From: an uncultured Parabacteroides sp.
GTDB lineage: Bacteria; Bacteroidota; Bacteroidia; Bacteroidales; Tannerellaceae
Direction of reading: 5' to 3'
Length of the DNA: 64,000 nucleotides
NCBI GenBank assembly: GCA_900541965.1
Contig: UQLN01000016.1
Location: forward strand, 1-64,000
The notes beneath the pieces are model-generated. The model had not been told where the DNA came from, made no database searches, and saw nothing but the letters and a program-made list of their open reading frames with translations. A program made the translations under genes and the position numbers. Below, piece after piece: positions 63,843 to 64,000 of this stretch (position 1 is its first letter; each line of letters starts with the position of its first letter).

Positions 63843-64000
63843 TTATATCTCGCTCCTAATTTAAAAAAGGTTTCATACTTCATAGCTAATTGATTCATAC
63901 TACCTGCCGGGCGTGCTGTAAACTCAGCCAATATCCGCCAGTGCTTCGCCACATCGATTCTTCCGTCCACCCCATACATAATGTTATAATTCTCATAGAT
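63836..64000 (-). CDS. C-terminal end of an outer-membrane beta-barrel protein (partial)
   Basis: The frame entering from the right edge gives 54 residues and a stop: alternating beta-strand pattern (YNIMYGVDGRIDVAKHW, RILAEFTARPAG) and a final strand FFKLGARYKW ending in an aromatic residue, the usual C-terminal signature of outer-membrane barrels. The start lies beyond the window, so no family is assigned. Confidence 0.6.
   Translation of the reverse strand: MYENYNIMYGVDGRIDVAKHWRILAEFTARPAGSMNQLAMKYETFFKLGARYKW

Overview
The window looks like a Bacteroidales chromosome, most likely Parabacteroides or a close Tannerellaceae relative (inference). The signs are SusC/SusD, FimA/Mfa-type fimbrial genes, many promoters with the Bacteroidota -7 box TAnnTTTG, a partial haem pathway (hemN, hemG) and arginine genes in the Bacteroidota arrangement. 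I see no phage, conjugative element, CRISPR or rRNA.

Left part (1-8.5 kb): two tRNA-Asp genes, a ferredoxin, a proline-to-glutamate operon (P5C dehydrogenase, proline dehydrogenase), an outer-membrane phospholipase, a MutS-like ATPase and an Rpn-family nuclease. The gap after the Rpn gene holds the first copy of an unusual non-coding element made of about seven 22-bp units behind a conserved leader. A second, oppositely oriented copy lies at 57.9-58.3 kb.

Fimbrial locus (8.5-19.2 kb, minus strand): DUF3575 barrel, DUF3868/OmpA-like protein, Mfa2/FimB-like anchor, two long FimA-like subunits and an HU protein. Upstream is a 0.5-kb segment bounded by 27-bp inverted repeats and followed by a tyrosine recombinase. 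The only strong promoter in the segment points away from the fimbriae, so the locus reads as an invertible promoter captured in the OFF state.

Metabolic middle (19.3-32.9 kb): M48 lipoprotein protease, an argR-GNAT-argG-argC-argD cluster with ARG-box-like sites, an SLC13 carboxylate transporter, a glycosyltransferase/LpxH-like pair, an EF-G paralogue with altered GTPase residues, glutamine synthetase and tRNA-Trp.

Sugar and porphyrin region (33-57.7 kb, plus strand): an XRE regulator diverges from a SusC/SusD pair, followed by a Gfo/Idh/MocA oxidoreductase and GH2 beta-galactosidase. Then comes a membrane tetraheme cytochrome fused to an FGE/SUMF1-like domain, a Tat-exported Gfo/Idh/MocA lipoprotein and a Tat-exported TIM-barrel lipoprotein, which together suggest periplasmic sugar oxidation linked to the quinone pool. 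A degenerate RIC/hemerythrin-like protein and a LuxR-type regulator follow. They precede a tight operon of two TonB receptors, an AmpG/RhtX-like permease, HemN and HemG, which I read as a candidate porphyrin(ogen) salvage system.

Right part (58.4-64 kb): a DUF2007 protein and a small membrane protein, glutamate dehydrogenase, a fused AmgK-like kinase/RapZ-C protein with a MurU-like nucleotidyltransferase (muramic acid recycling), a phosphoesterase lipoprotein and the truncated end of an outer-membrane protein gene.
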